Source of the DNA: DASSNU01 sp035701265
GTDB taxonomy: Bacteria; Gemmatimonadota; Gemmatimonadetes; Gemmatimonadales; Gemmatimonadaceae
NCBI GenBank assembly: GCA_035701265.1
Contig: DASSNU010000016.1
Location: 1 to 64,000 of the forward strand
Length of the DNA: 64,000 nt
Direction of reading: 5' to 3'
Numbering within the stretch: the stretch's first letter is position 1; the number at the start of each line of letters is the position of its first letter. The notes below the pieces were generated by a model. The model was not told the origin of the DNA. It was given only the letters and a program-made list of their open reading frames with translations, and made no database searches. Shown here one piece after another: positions 34,718-43,807 of the stretch. The position numbers and the translations under genes were made by a program.

Positions 34718-35536
34718 ATGGCGCTCATCGCAACGCTGCTCCCTACCCCTGCGGCCCTCGCGCGACTGCGCGCAGCGTTGCGCGGTCGATACTCCTTTTC
34801 TGCGTGCGCGGACTGGAACGACCTCGCCCGCCGCTGTGCCGCCTCCCCGGTGTCGCTGGCCGTGGTCGAGGTCCGAGCACAGGTGGCTGGCGAAGCGGAG
34901 CGGCTACAGCAGTTCCGTGTGCGCTACCCGTCCATCCCGGTGATCGTGTATCTCCCCACCCGCACGACGCTGGAGGAGGCGTTCGCCGTGGGGCGCGCCG
35001 GCGCGGACGCGGTTCTCCCCGAAGGGGAGGATGAAGTGGCGAGCGAGGTGCTCGCCCTGGTCGAGCGGACGCTGGCCGACGGGGTGGGGGAGTTCGTGCG
35101 CCGTGCGGCGGCGGACGTAAAGCCCACCGCGCGCGATGCGATCCAGCTTGCGGTGTCGCGAGCGCACGAGCGGCTCTCCCCCGCGCGGCTGGCGTCGCTT
35201 CTTGGCGTGCGGCGCAAGACGCTGGCGCGCCGTCTGGCGGCGGCGGGGTGCCCCAACCCACAGCGGCTGATCACCTGGGGGCGGCTCATCATGGCGGGGC
35301 GGCTGCTGGAGGACGAGCAGCGCAGCGCCGACGCCGTGGCGGCTGCGCTGGACTTCCCTTCCGGAAGCGCCTTCCGGAACACCTGCCAACGCTATCTCAA
35401 TGCATCCCCGCGCCAGATCCGCGCTCGCGGTGGCGCGCGATTCGTGGTCGGCGCGCTTCTCAGACAGATTCATTCCGCGCGGCGCGAGGGGAGCGCGGCG
35501 AGTGCCACGCCGCACGTCCCGGGACTGGCGGTCTAG
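34718..35536 (+). CDS. AraC-type transcriptional regulator with receiver-like N-terminal domain
   Basis: 272 residues. Residues 1-125 have the alternating beta/alpha pattern of a response-regulator receiver (SLAVVEV, IPVIVYLP, AGADAVL). The phosphate-accepting Asp position appears to be Glu in AVVEVRA, so it may not be phosphorylated. Residues about 145-240 are an AraC/XylS double helix-turn-helix (LSPARLASLLGVRRKTLARRL, then DFPSGSAFRNTCQRYLNASP). It is divergent from the minor pilin operon and probably regulates it, itself, or both. Confidence 0.75.
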   Translation: MALIATLLPTPAALARLRAALRGRYSFSACADWNDLARRCAASPVSLAVVEVRAQVAGEAERLQQFRVRYPSIPVIVYLPTRTTLEEAFAVGRAGADAVLPEGEDEVASEVLALVERTLADGVGEFVRRAAADVKPTARDAIQLAVSRAHERLSPARLASLLGVRRKTLARRLAAAGCPNPQRLITWGRLIMAGRLLEDEQRSADAVAAALDFPSGSAFRNTCQRYLNASPRQIRARGGARFVVGALLRQIHSARREGSAASATPHVPGLAV

Positions 35537-35579
35537 CACCATCCGACGCACGTTGCGACTCGCTACAGGAGCTCATTCA

Positions 35580-36200
35580 ATGCACACGTCCATCAAGAAG
35601 GGATTGCTGGTGCTCGTCTGCGCGGGGGCGTGGATCGCCTGCCGCGGTGAGCCCACCGGAACGGGAGCGATCGCGCCCGATGCGGCATCGCCGGCGGGCA
35701 TCGCGTCGCGCGGTTCTTCCGACAATGCGGACCACTCCGGCCATGGCCCAGGGTCGGCGTACGGCGAGCCCGGTAACGACGGTCATCACGGCCGGCAGGA
35801 CTGGGCGCACGCGTACGGTCAGCTGGTGGTGTGCGAGCGGCGTGTCGCTGAAGCCGACAGCGCGCTCATCGGTCCCGCAGGCGGCACGCTGCAGGTGGGC
35901 AGCGATCAGCTGGTGGTGCCTCCAGGCGCGCTGCCGCATCCCGTGATGATCCGGGGCGTCGTTCCGGCCGATACGATCGCCTCCATTCACTTCGAGCCGG
36001 AGGGATTGCACTTCAACCGTCCTGCCGCGCTCGTGATCGGCGCGGAAGGGTGCGACGTACCCGATGGCGCGGCACCGGACGTGGTGTATCTCGACGAGGA
36101 CGGCAACGTGCTCGAGGAGATCGACGCGGTGTATTTCCCCTCGCTCAAGCGCGTGGCCGCGCCGATCGAGCACTTCTCCCGCTACGCGATCGCGCTGTAA
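35580..36200 (+). CDS. Putative lipoprotein with ZU5-like domain
   Basis: 206 residues. The signal peptide ends in AGAWIAC (Cys21). A His/Gly/Asp-rich linker follows (about 45-80). Then comes a ZU5-like beta domain: GPAGGTLQVGSDQLVVPPGAL, FEPEGLHFNRPAALVI and YLDEDGNVLEE. Similar domains are common in secreted lipoproteins of this kind of bacterium and are thought to mediate surface interactions. ATG 35580 has AGGAG upstream. It is followed by a TPR protein gene in the same direction. Confidence 0.7.
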   Translation: MHTSIKKGLLVLVCAGAWIACRGEPTGTGAIAPDAASPAGIASRGSSDNADHSGHGPGSAYGEPGNDGHHGRQDWAHAYGQLVVCERRVAEADSALIGPAGGTLQVGSDQLVVPPGALPHPVMIRGVVPADTIASIHFEPEGLHFNRPAALVIGAEGCDVPDGAAPDVVYLDEDGNVLEEIDAVYFPSLKRVAAPIEHFSRYAIAL

Positions 36201-36234
36201 TGCGACGGCGTCTCGCGTGCTCGCACAGGGCGCG

Positions 36235-37245
36235 GTGACCAGCACGATGCTGTCGAGCATTCTGCTCGCGCAGGGCGGGGAAGCCGAGATGCGGGGCGAC
36301 CTCGTGGATGCGCTCGCGGCGTATTCGGCCGCGGTGAGCGATCCGGATCCGCACGTGGTGGCCGAGGCGACCTTCCGCCTGGGGCGCGTGGCGTGGCGCC
36401 AGGCGCGCTACGACGACGCGCTGCACTACTACGGCCGTGCCGCGGCGCTGGCCGCGCAGATCGGCGACGCGGACGTGCGCGCGAGCGCCACGAACGGCAT
36501 CGGGGCCATCCACTGCGAGCGCGGTGACTACGCTGCGGCACGCGCCACGTACCAGGGTGCGCTCGAGCTGGCGACGAGCGACACGCTGCGCGCCAAGGTC
36601 CTCCTCAACCTCGGCGTGATCGCGAACATCCAGGGCGACTGGTCCGAGGCGCTGGAGCTCTACGACCGCGCGGCAGCGATGCTCGAGCAGGGGGAGGGCG
36701 AGGCGGGACTCGCACTCGCGCTGCACAACAAGGCCATGCTCCTGGCGGACCGGCGAGACTGGGACGCTGCCGAGGAAACGTTCGCGCGCTGCCTGGCCGC
36801 ATGCGAGCGAACGGGGGACCGGCAAACGATGGCGAACGTGCTCCTCAATCGCGCCGAGCTGCTGTGCGGACGCGGCCACCCCGCGGCGGCACTCGAGAGC
36901 TGCGAGCAGGCCATGTCGCACTTTCTGGAGCTGGGCGACGCGGTGGGACGTGCGGAGGCGTTGCGCTGGATGGCGCGCGCGCTGGCCGATACCGGCGATC
37001 GTGCGGCGGCGGTGCAGCGGCTGCGCGAGGGCGTGCGCAGCGCGGCGCGGCTCCAACGGCCGCTGCTGGAGGCGGAGTGCAGCCGCGACCTGGGCGCGAT
37101 CGCGCTGGACGAGAGCGATCTGACGGAAGCGCGGCGGTGGCTCACGCGCGCGCTCGACCGCTTCGTTTCTCTGGGCGCGGCTCGCGACGCCGCCGAGGTG
37201 CGCGAGATGCTCGCGCGCGTGCAGGAGCGGGCGCCGCGCTCGTAG
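36235..37245 (+). CDS. Tetratricopeptide repeat protein
   Basis: About 336 residues made of roughly seven helix-turn-helix repeats of 34-40 residues (for example AEATFRLGRVAWRQARYDDALHYYGRA and VLLNLGVIANIQGDWSEALELYDRA; each is a single TPR unit), a scaffold for protein binding. GTG 36235 is chosen with AGGGCG upstream; GTG 36217 or ATG 36247 are possible. No signal peptide or catalytic domain. It may work with the AraC-type regulator or lipoprotein beside it, but nothing shows this. Confidence 0.7.
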   Translation: MTSTMLSSILLAQGGEAEMRGDLVDALAAYSAAVSDPDPHVVAEATFRLGRVAWRQARYDDALHYYGRAAALAAQIGDADVRASATNGIGAIHCERGDYAAARATYQGALELATSDTLRAKVLLNLGVIANIQGDWSEALELYDRAAAMLEQGEGEAGLALALHNKAMLLADRRDWDAAEETFARCLAACERTGDRQTMANVLLNRAELLCGRGHPAAALESCEQAMSHFLELGDAVGRAEALRWMARALADTGDRAAAVQRLREGVRSAARLQRPLLEAECSRDLGAIALDESDLTEARRWLTRALDRFVSLGAARDAAEVREMLARVQERAPRS

Positions 37246-37273
37246 CGGCGGCCCTCTCCTCCCTTCGTGCCGG

Positions 37274-38167
37274 CTACCGGCCGATCACGCGGTCCAGCGC
37301 CATGGCCGCGAACAGGAGCGCCAGATAGAGCAGCGAGTACTTGTACACGCGCCACGCCACCGGCGTCCACGATGTCACGCGCATCATCCGCACGATCCCG
37401 ACTGCCAGCAACAGCCCCAGCACGAGTGCGCTCACCAGGTACACCGTCCCGAAGCTCCCGAGTGCCACGGGGAGCACGCTCACGGCGATCAGGATGACGG
37501 TGTACGCGAGCATCTGCCGCATCGTCTCGCGCTCGCCCCACACGAGCGGGGCCATGGGAACACCCGCGCGCCCGTAGTCATGCTGCTTGAGGAGCGCGAG
37601 CGCCCAGAAATGCGGGGGCGTCCAGTAGAAGATGATGAGAAAGAGATAGATGGCCGTGAGGTCGATGCGCCCCGTGGCCGCGGCCCACCCGACCAGCGGC
37701 GGAAACGCACCGGCCGCGCCGCCGATCACGATGTTCTGCGGCGTGCGCCGCTTGAGCCACCGCGTGTAGATGAAGACGTAGAAGTAGAATCCCGCCAGCG
37801 CCAGCGCGGCGCTCAGCACGTTGACCACCAGCGCGAAGAGCGTGGTCGCCACGGTGGCGAGCAGGATGCCGAACGCGAGCACCACCCGCGCGTCCATCCG
37901 CCCGCTGGGAATGGGACGCAGCCGGGTGCGCGCCATCCGATCGTCGATGTCGCGGTCGAGGTACATGTTCACCGCGTTCGCACCGCCCGCCATGAGATAG
38001 CCGCCCACCAGCACCGCGAGTACGAGCGGAAGCGGGGGTGAGCCCGCGACGAACATCGGCAGCACGGTAGTGACGAGCAGGAGCGAGATGATGCGCGGCT
38101 TGGTGAGCGCCACGAGGTCGCGCACGATCGACACCGGGCGCGCGGCGGTCGCGATCCCCCCCGTCAT
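37274..38167 (-). CDS. ctaB: Protoheme IX farnesyltransferase (heme O synthase)
   Basis: 297-residue UbiA-family membrane enzyme that adds a farnesyl chain to heme B, giving heme O for terminal oxidases. The prenyl-diphosphate site is NMYLDRDIDDRMART and the second conserved loop is YTRWLKRRTPQNIVIGG, with WTPPHFWALAL typical of CtaB/CyoE. ATG 38167 overlaps the ctaA stop by four bases, so the two steps of heme A synthesis are coupled. Confidence 0.94.
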   Translation of the reverse strand: MTGGIATAARPVSIVRDLVALTKPRIISLLLVTTVLPMFVAGSPPLPLVLAVLVGGYLMAGGANAVNMYLDRDIDDRMARTRLRPIPSGRMDARVVLAFGILLATVATTLFALVVNVLSAALALAGFYFYVFIYTRWLKRRTPQNIVIGGAAGAFPPLVGWAAATGRIDLTAIYLFLIIFYWTPPHFWALALLKQHDYGRAGVPMAPLVWGERETMRQMLAYTVILIAVSVLPVALGSFGTVYLVSALVLGLLLAVGIVRMMRVTSWTPVAWRVYKYSLLYLALLFAAMALDRVIGR

Positions 38168-39135
38168 CGTGGCGTCTCCATTGCCCGCGGCGCGCGCTCC
38201 AGCGATGGCCCCATGCCGGCGTCCCCCGCACCGGCAAGCGGCGGTGCCGCGCCACGCCGCGCGAGCATGGCGGCGGTGAACGTCGTCACCCACACCAGCG
38301 TCCCCACCGCCTGGTGCAGCGACTGCAGCGCGGGAGGGAGGCCGTGCGTCACCAGCGTGGCCGCGACCACGATCTGCGCAGCCACCACGCCGAGCGCGAC
38401 ATCCACCGCGCGGCGCACGGTAACGGGACTTCCGCGCATCCGCACCGAGACGGCGAGCGCGATCATGTGCAGGAAGAAGAGGAACGCCACCACGCGGTGC
38501 GTGAGCTGGATGTGCTGCACGCCGCCGCCGGTCATTCCGGTCTCACTGCAGAGCGGAAATCCGAGGCACGACGCGGCGGCGCCGGGCACGTTGGCGGTGA
38601 GGCCGCCCAGCAGAACCACGAGCAGCGCCGCGCCCGCTCCTCCCATTGCCGCCCGCTTCACGCGCGGCGGCACGCTCCCCGCCGGAACGCGCGCCGCACC
38701 CAACCCGCCGGCGCGCATCACCATGGTGGCGAGGAGCGCGAGGAGCAACATGGCGAACAGGAAGTGCACCACCACGCTCGCTGCCGGAAGGCGAAGCCAG
38801 ACCACCACCGCGCCCATGAGCGCAAGTGCCACGTACAGCCCGAGCGCGCCGAGCGCGAGAGGGAGCATGCGGCGCTCCCCCGGTTTCTCCGGCAGGCGCG
38901 CGGCCGCGGCGATGAGCGCGAGAAGAGAGAGAAAGAGCAGGAGCGCGGTGAGCCGATGGCAGTACTCGATCACCACCGCGGGTTGGTCGAAGGGGGGGAG
39001 CAGATGCCCCGCGCACGTGGGCCACTCGTCGCCGCACCCCAGCCCGGAGCCGGTGACGCGCACGATGGCGCCCAGCACCACCTGCGCGTACGCGAGGGCG
39101 AGCGACAGCCACGCCAATCGCTTGAACAACGTCAC
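38164..39135 (-). CDS. ctaA: Heme A synthase
   Basis: 323-residue membrane enzyme (COX15/CtaA) that oxidises heme O to heme A for aa3-type cytochrome oxidase. It has about eight helices and four candidate heme-ligand His residues, in EYCHRLTALL, VVVHFLFAM, QLTHRVVAFL and SLHQAVGTL. Two Cys pairs, in GLGCGDEWPTCAG and SCLGFPLCS, sit in the extracytoplasmic loops. GTG 39135 has GAGG six bases upstream. It is co-transcribed with ctaB. Confidence 0.93.
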   Translation of the reverse strand: MTLFKRLAWLSLALAYAQVVLGAIVRVTGSGLGCGDEWPTCAGHLLPPFDQPAVVIEYCHRLTALLLFLSLLALIAAAARLPEKPGERRMLPLALGALGLYVALALMGAVVVWLRLPAASVVVHFLFAMLLLALLATMVMRAGGLGAARVPAGSVPPRVKRAAMGGAGAALLVVLLGGLTANVPGAAASCLGFPLCSETGMTGGGVQHIQLTHRVVAFLFFLHMIALAVSVRMRGSPVTVRRAVDVALGVVAAQIVVAATLVTHGLPPALQSLHQAVGTLVWVTTFTAAMLARRGAAPPLAGAGDAGMGPSLERAPRAMETPR

Positions 39136-39154
39136 GAAGAGCCTCGGCGGGTGC

Positions 39155-39535
39155 TCAGTGGATCCCCCGCCAGGTGAAGAGAAGCACGAGAGCGAGCGCG
39201 GCGGCGGGAATGAGCGTCCACGCCACCTCGGCGGCGCGGTGGACCGCTGGCCCGGGGAGCGCGGATGGTCGCGCGCTCGCACCCGGCGTTCCCTGCGACG
39301 TCTGGTCCCCGGAAGCGCCGGCATGCGGCCGGATTCCCGCGCGCGGTGTGCGCGCCGCTGCACGAGCGATCACCACCTGCGCCACCGCACAGACGGCTAC
39401 GGCTCCCCAGAAGAGCAGGACGGAAAGGGTGGGCGCCGGGATGATGCGATACCTCGTTGGATGTGGGCGGCGCCGATTATCGCGCCGCCGGAGATGGTGT
39501 GGGTGAAACCTCTCACCCCCTCGGGAGCGGGTCAA
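39155..39535 (-). CDS. Small membrane protein resembling the COX2 N-terminal membrane hairpin
   Basis: Up to 126 residues with two hydrophobic segments, LSVLLFWGAVAVCAVAQVVI and VAWTLIPAAALALVLLFTW, joined by a Pro/Gly/Ala linker. The second is preceded by Glu as in the EVxWTxIP motif of cytochrome oxidase subunit II. There is no CuA domain or copper ligand. It sits 19 bases before ctaA in the same direction. The only in-frame start I see is TTG 39535, so the start is doubtful. It could be a remnant, or an assembly protein for the oxidase. Confidence 0.5.
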   Translation of the reverse strand: MTRSRGGERFHPHHLRRRDNRRRPHPTRYRIIPAPTLSVLLFWGAVAVCAVAQVVIARAAARTPRAGIRPHAGASGDQTSQGTPGASARPSALPGPAVHRAAEVAWTLIPAAALALVLLFTWRGIH

Positions 39536-39584
39536 CCCTGCGACGACCGTTGCTCCGCGTGGTACCGGACGCTAGCATGGGCCG

Positions 39585-41054
39585 ATGCCAGAACCTCGCC
39601 AGCCCACGCGGAGCGCCCGTTCGGAGCGCGATCTCCGCTCTTCGCGCCCGGCAGACGCGCCGGCGTCCGCGCGTCCGTCGCTTCCGCGCCAGCTCGGCCT
39701 GTTCTCGGCCATGGCGGTGCTCATCGGCTCGGTGATCGGATCGGGGATCTTCCGCTCGCCAGCCGGCATTGCCGATCGCGTCCCCGGCCCGCTCCCGATG
39801 CTGCTCGTGTGGGGGGTGGCCGGACTGCTCGTGCTGTGCGGCACGCTCACGCTCGCCGAGATCGGCGGCGCGCTTCCCCGCACGGGGGGGATCTACGTGT
39901 ACCTGCGCGAGGGATGGGGAGACCTCACCGCCTTCCTGTTCGGATGGTCGGAGCTGGTGCTCATCCGCGCAGCCTCGCTGGGCGCGGTGGCGACGACCTT
40001 CGCCGAGTACTTCATGCGCGTGCTCGGCATCGACCCGAGCGTGGAGCCGTACGCCACGCGCGTACACTATCTCGCCGCCGGTGCCATCGTCATCACCGGC
40101 GTGTTCAACGTGATCGGGCTCCGGTGGGGGGCGCTGGTGCAGAATCTCACCACGCTCGCGAAGTACGGCGGGCTGCTTTTCATCGTGATCGTCGCGCTGG
40201 CGATCGGATTCCCGGCCAACGGTTTCTCGCACTTCACGCCCGCCGTGCCTCCGGGAAGTTTCTCGCTCGCTCCATTCGGGCTCGCGCTCGTGGCCGTGCT
40301 CTGGGCATACGATGGCTGGGCCGACCTGAGCTTCGTGGCGGGTGAGGTGAAGAACCCGCGGCGCACCCTGCCGCGCGCGCTCATCCTGGGACTGATCGCG
40401 GTGATCGCGATCTACGCGCTGGCGAACGTGGCGTATCTGGCGGTGCTTCCGGTGAGCGAGATCCGCGGATCGCCGCTCGTGGCAGCCGACGTGGCGAGCC
40501 GGCTCATCGGGCCGGCGGGGCTCGTCTTCGTCTCGGTCACCGTCATGCTCTCCACCTTCGGCACGCTCAACGGCTCGCTCCTCACCTCGCCGCGCATCTT
40601 CTTCGCCATGGCCGACGACGGGCTGTTCTTCCGCGGCGTGGCCGCGGTGCACCCGCGCTTTCGTACGCCGTACGTAGCCGTGATCATCGCGGTGGCGCTC
40701 GGCGTGGCGTTCACGCTCGCGCGCACCTTCGAGCAGCTTGCCGATCAGTTCGTGACGGCGATCATCCCCTTCTACGCGCTCGGCGTCGCTGCCGTGTTCG
40801 TGCTGCGGCGTCGTGCGGGGTACGATCCCTCGTTCCGCGTCCCCGGCTACCCGGTGGTCCCGGCGCTGTTCATCCTCGCCACGCTGTTCATTCTGGGGAA
40901 CGCGCTGGTGGATCGCTCCTCACGCTGGGCGACCGTCGCCACGCTCGGTGGAATTCTGGTGGGGATCCCCGTGTACTACGCGACGGTGGGACGCGGACGA
41001 TCGCGCCGGCAGAGCGCTCCGCTGTCCGAGCCGGAGGACGTCACGAGCTCCTGA
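39585..41054 (+). CDS. APC-family amino acid permease
   Basis: 489 residues with 12 hydrophobic segments. The family-typical first helix is AVLIGSVIGSGIFRSPAGIA, followed by LAEIGGALPRTGGIYVYLRE and later WAYDGWADLSFVAGEVKNPRRTLP, matching the LAT-like branch of the superfamily. It imports or exchanges amino acids across the inner membrane; the substrate is not evident. About 32 residues of basic leader precede the first helix. Its stop is 16 bases from that of the convergent phosphodiesterase gene. Confidence 0.88.
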   Translation: MPEPRQPTRSARSERDLRSSRPADAPASARPSLPRQLGLFSAMAVLIGSVIGSGIFRSPAGIADRVPGPLPMLLVWGVAGLLVLCGTLTLAEIGGALPRTGGIYVYLREGWGDLTAFLFGWSELVLIRAASLGAVATTFAEYFMRVLGIDPSVEPYATRVHYLAAGAIVITGVFNVIGLRWGALVQNLTTLAKYGGLLFIVIVALAIGFPANGFSHFTPAVPPGSFSLAPFGLALVAVLWAYDGWADLSFVAGEVKNPRRTLPRALILGLIAVIAIYALANVAYLAVLPVSEIRGSPLVAADVASRLIGPAGLVFVSVTVMLSTFGTLNGSLLTSPRIFFAMADDGLFFRGVAAVHPRFRTPYVAVIIAVALGVAFTLARTFEQLADQFVTAIIPFYALGVAAVFVLRRRAGYDPSFRVPGYPVVPALFILATLFILGNALVDRSSRWATVATLGGILVGIPVYYATVGRGRSRRQSAPLSEPEDVTSS

Positions 41055-41070
41055 GTCGCGTCGCGCGCCC

Positions 41071-42627
41071 TCACGCGCCGCCGCTCGCGCTCGCGTGGCG
41101 GTCCATGGCGATGGGCACTCCCTCGAAGCGCGGCGACATGGGGGCGCCCATCCACTCGAAGGCGGTCGGCACCAGGTCGAGGATGTCGTGGTGCGCATCG
41201 AGCCTTCCGAGCGCGGGGATCCCCGGGCCGGCCGCGGCGAACCATGCGCGCGAGGTGTGGTTCCCGCTCCGACCGGAGGGAAAGGGAGCGCCGCGTGCCC
41301 ATCGCACCTCGCCGTGCGTGGAGCGCACACCGCTCGAGTCGCGTGCCGAGACGTCCGCCCATCGCACGACCAGGTCGGGGAGCAGGACGCGGCGCGGCGC
41401 GTCGGCGCCCACCACCTTGTCCACCACGTCCACGCCGGCCACGATCCGCTCACCGCTCTCGATGTCGCGCAGCTCGTGCAGCTCCGCGCACAGCTCCTCG
41501 CACAGCGCGTCGTACTCCGCGCCCGGTGAGATGATCCCGTGCGGCTCGCGCCCTTCGAGGTTCACGCGGATGTATCCGTTCAGGTCCATGGGGAGCGCGA
41601 AGTATCGCGTCCGGCTCCAGTCGTGCATGCGCGACGACCAGAGCGGCACGAGGGCATGGTTCACGCTGGAGGGAAGCCGGCGCGTGACCTGACGCACCAG
41701 CGTCCATGGCAGCGCGCGCTTGACGCGATACACCAGCCCCGACGTACTGGCGGCCGCGGCGCCGCGACTGTGCAGCAGCGCGACGATCTGGTGGAAGTGC
41801 TCTCCCCATCCCGCGTTCGCCTCCATCCCGTGCAGCGAGAAGGCGAGCACGCGCATGTCCGGGGGCGCGGCGTCGAGCATCTTCCCCAGCGCGCGGTCCC
41901 ACGCGCGGTAGAGATCCGCGCACCCGCCGCGCAATGTCGCCAGGTCGCGCTCGGCAACGCCGCGCGTTTCGATCTGCGACAGGTCCCACAGATAGTGGCC
42001 GCCACGGTGCGCGCCGCCCAGCACCACCAGGAAGAGATCCCACCGCTCGCGGCGGAGTAGCGCGGCGCACACGTCGCCCATCTGATCGGTGCACGCGAGC
42101 ATCTCCGTGCGGAGCCCGAGGAGCGTGCGTGCCGTCTGCGCACCGAATAGCTCGGGATGCATGACCGGACTTCCGAATTCCGAGGCCAGCCGGCGCCACA
42201 GATCGCGCGGATGGTACTGCCGCCCGAAGTCGTCGTGGTTCTGCCACCCGTTCAGGTAGATGCCGTTGAGGTGTGAGGGTGGTGCGGCGGAGAACGGCAC
42301 GTCGAGCAACGCGATGCGATACCGCTCGTCCAGCTCCTCCCAGAACGGGCGCTGCGGGAGCCACGACGGCAGCGTGTACTCCACACGCATCCGCTCCGGG
42401 CGCCACATCTTGTTGAAGTACCACCCGTGCTGCCCCACGGTGGTGCCGGTGAAGAAGGTGGGCCACACCATGCTCAGGAACCCGGACGGCCGGCTTTCCA
42501 GCGGTCCCCAGCATCCGCGCGCGCGCAGTGCGGCGAGCGTGGGGAGCTCGCCGGCGTCGCACAGGGCATCCACCAGGCGCTGCTCCGTGGCATCGATGCC
42601 GACCATCAGCACGGGCGCGGTGCTCAT
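41071..42627 (-). CDS. Alkaline phosphatase superfamily phosphodiesterase/nucleotide pyrophosphatase
   Basis: 518 residues. It begins with LMVGIDATEQRLVD, the first metal-site Asp, and has GFLSMVWPTFFTGTTVGQHG, with Thr as the likely nucleophile as in type I phosphodiesterases (PF01663). Later His and Asp residues (VLGGAHRGGHYLWD, FSLHGMEANAG) would complete a two-metal site. There is no signal peptide, so it is probably cytoplasmic. GGAG precedes ATG 42627. The start overlaps the probable end of the Gfo/Idh gene. The substrate may be a nucleotide-linked or phosphoglycan metabolite. Confidence 0.82.
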   Translation of the reverse strand: MSTAPVLMVGIDATEQRLVDALCDAGELPTLAALRARGCWGPLESRPSGFLSMVWPTFFTGTTVGQHGWYFNKMWRPERMRVEYTLPSWLPQRPFWEELDERYRIALLDVPFSAAPPSHLNGIYLNGWQNHDDFGRQYHPRDLWRRLASEFGSPVMHPELFGAQTARTLLGLRTEMLACTDQMGDVCAALLRRERWDLFLVVLGGAHRGGHYLWDLSQIETRGVAERDLATLRGGCADLYRAWDRALGKMLDAAPPDMRVLAFSLHGMEANAGWGEHFHQIVALLHSRGAAAASTSGLVYRVKRALPWTLVRQVTRRLPSSVNHALVPLWSSRMHDWSRTRYFALPMDLNGYIRVNLEGREPHGIISPGAEYDALCEELCAELHELRDIESGERIVAGVDVVDKVVGADAPRRVLLPDLVVRWADVSARDSSGVRSTHGEVRWARGAPFPSGRSGNHTSRAWFAAAGPGIPALGRLDAHHDILDLVPTAFEWMGAPMSPRFEGVPIAMDRHASASGGA

Positions 42628-43804
42628 CGCATTCTCCAGGTCGGGGCTCGCATGCCCGACGGGCGACGGTGCGCGCCGGGCACGCGGCGTCCACGTCGCA
42701 CGACGCACCGTGCATCGCGAGGCTCGCCCGGCATGCATCCGCCACGCACACGCTGTGCACGCCCTCGTCGGCGCTCGCCGGAGCCTCGGCACGTGCTGCG
42801 GGAACCGCGCGTGTCCGCGCATCGTGAGCATCGTGAGCATCGTGATGCGCGGCATCGCCCGAGGTGCCGGCCACGAGCGCCATGAAGGCGGCCCATTGTG
42901 CGCCGAAGCTCTCCGCGGTCACCCCCGGCGCGCGGCGGAGGAACCGGCGCGCGAGCTCCGCACCCTCGCCGAGCCGCGCGCCGCGCCGCGCCCAGCCCAG
43001 GCCGCGCGCCGACCGCGCCATGCTGTTCGGTCCGGCGACGAGCGCGGCGCCATCGTGCAACGTCACTTCCACGAAGTCCGAATAGTGCGCCGCGCGCCCC
43101 GAGTGGCAGTGGACGGTGACGCCGTTCTGCATCTGCAGCGTGATCTCCAGCCAGCGCCCCAGCGGCGGGGCGGGCTCCGGGTGGCGCGCAGCCGCGGCCC
43201 GCACGCGTGTGCCGAGCAGCCAGCACACGAGGTCGATCTGATGGCAGCTCACGTCGTCGAGCACCAGCGCGTCGGTGCCCCACGGATCGCTCTCCGCATT
43301 CGCCAGTCGCCACTGCCGGCCATTCACCACGAGCTCCGAGCGAACGGTGGCGATCGCGCCGGTGGGGAGCGCGCGCAGCGCTTGCCGCAGCGCGCGGTAG
43401 GGGGGACGGAAGCGGCGCGTGAATCCCACGGCCAGCCGCACGCCGCGATCGGCCGCTGCGGCGCGCATCGCGATGGCGTCCGCCGCCGCAGTGGCCATGG
43501 GCTTCTCCACCAGCACGTGGCATCCGGCACCGATAGCGCGCATCGCCTCCGCGGCGTGCGACGCCGGAGGAGTGAGCACGAGCACCGCCCGCGGCGCGTC
43601 CGTGTTCGCCGCACGCGTCGAGAGCATCTCGCCGGCGTCGGCAGCGCAGGGCAGGTGCGGCACAGTCCGAGCGACCCACGCGCGCCGTGCCGCGTCGATG
43701 TCGCACGCGGCCACCAGCCGGCACGTGCTATTGGCGGCGCGCAGCGTGCTGAGGTGAAAGCGTTCGAACACCCGCCCACACCCCACCACGCCGACGGTCA
43801 GCAC
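42624..43804 (-). CDS. Gfo/Idh/MocA-family oxidoreductase with a probable frameshift near its 3' end
   Basis: The 5' part is clear: LTVGVVGCGRVFERFHLSTL (NAD fold), VLVEKPMATAAAD with the catalytic EKP, and DDVSCHQIDLVCWLLG. Similarity to the family runs to a GVHSVCVADACRASLAMHG segment near 42725. In that frame no stop occurs until 41450, over a kilobase inside the downstream gene. Another frame, by contrast, stops at 42624 in an ATGA overlap with the next start. The stated end assumes a one- or two-base indel between about 42650 and 42800, so the length is not a multiple of three. Family members oxidise or reduce sugars and cyclitols. The true C-terminus is unresolved. Confidence 0.65.
42821..42847 (-). 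repeat. Tandem 9-bp units in the Gfo/Idh gene
   Basis: Three units of ATCGTGAGC (the last ending ATG) at 42821-42829, 42830-42838 and 42839-42847 encode a His/Asp/Ala repeat. They lie near the site of the suspected frameshift, and slippage in such repeats is a common cause of indels, though unit loss here would be in frame. Confidence 0.7.
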
Positions 43805-43807
43805 CGC

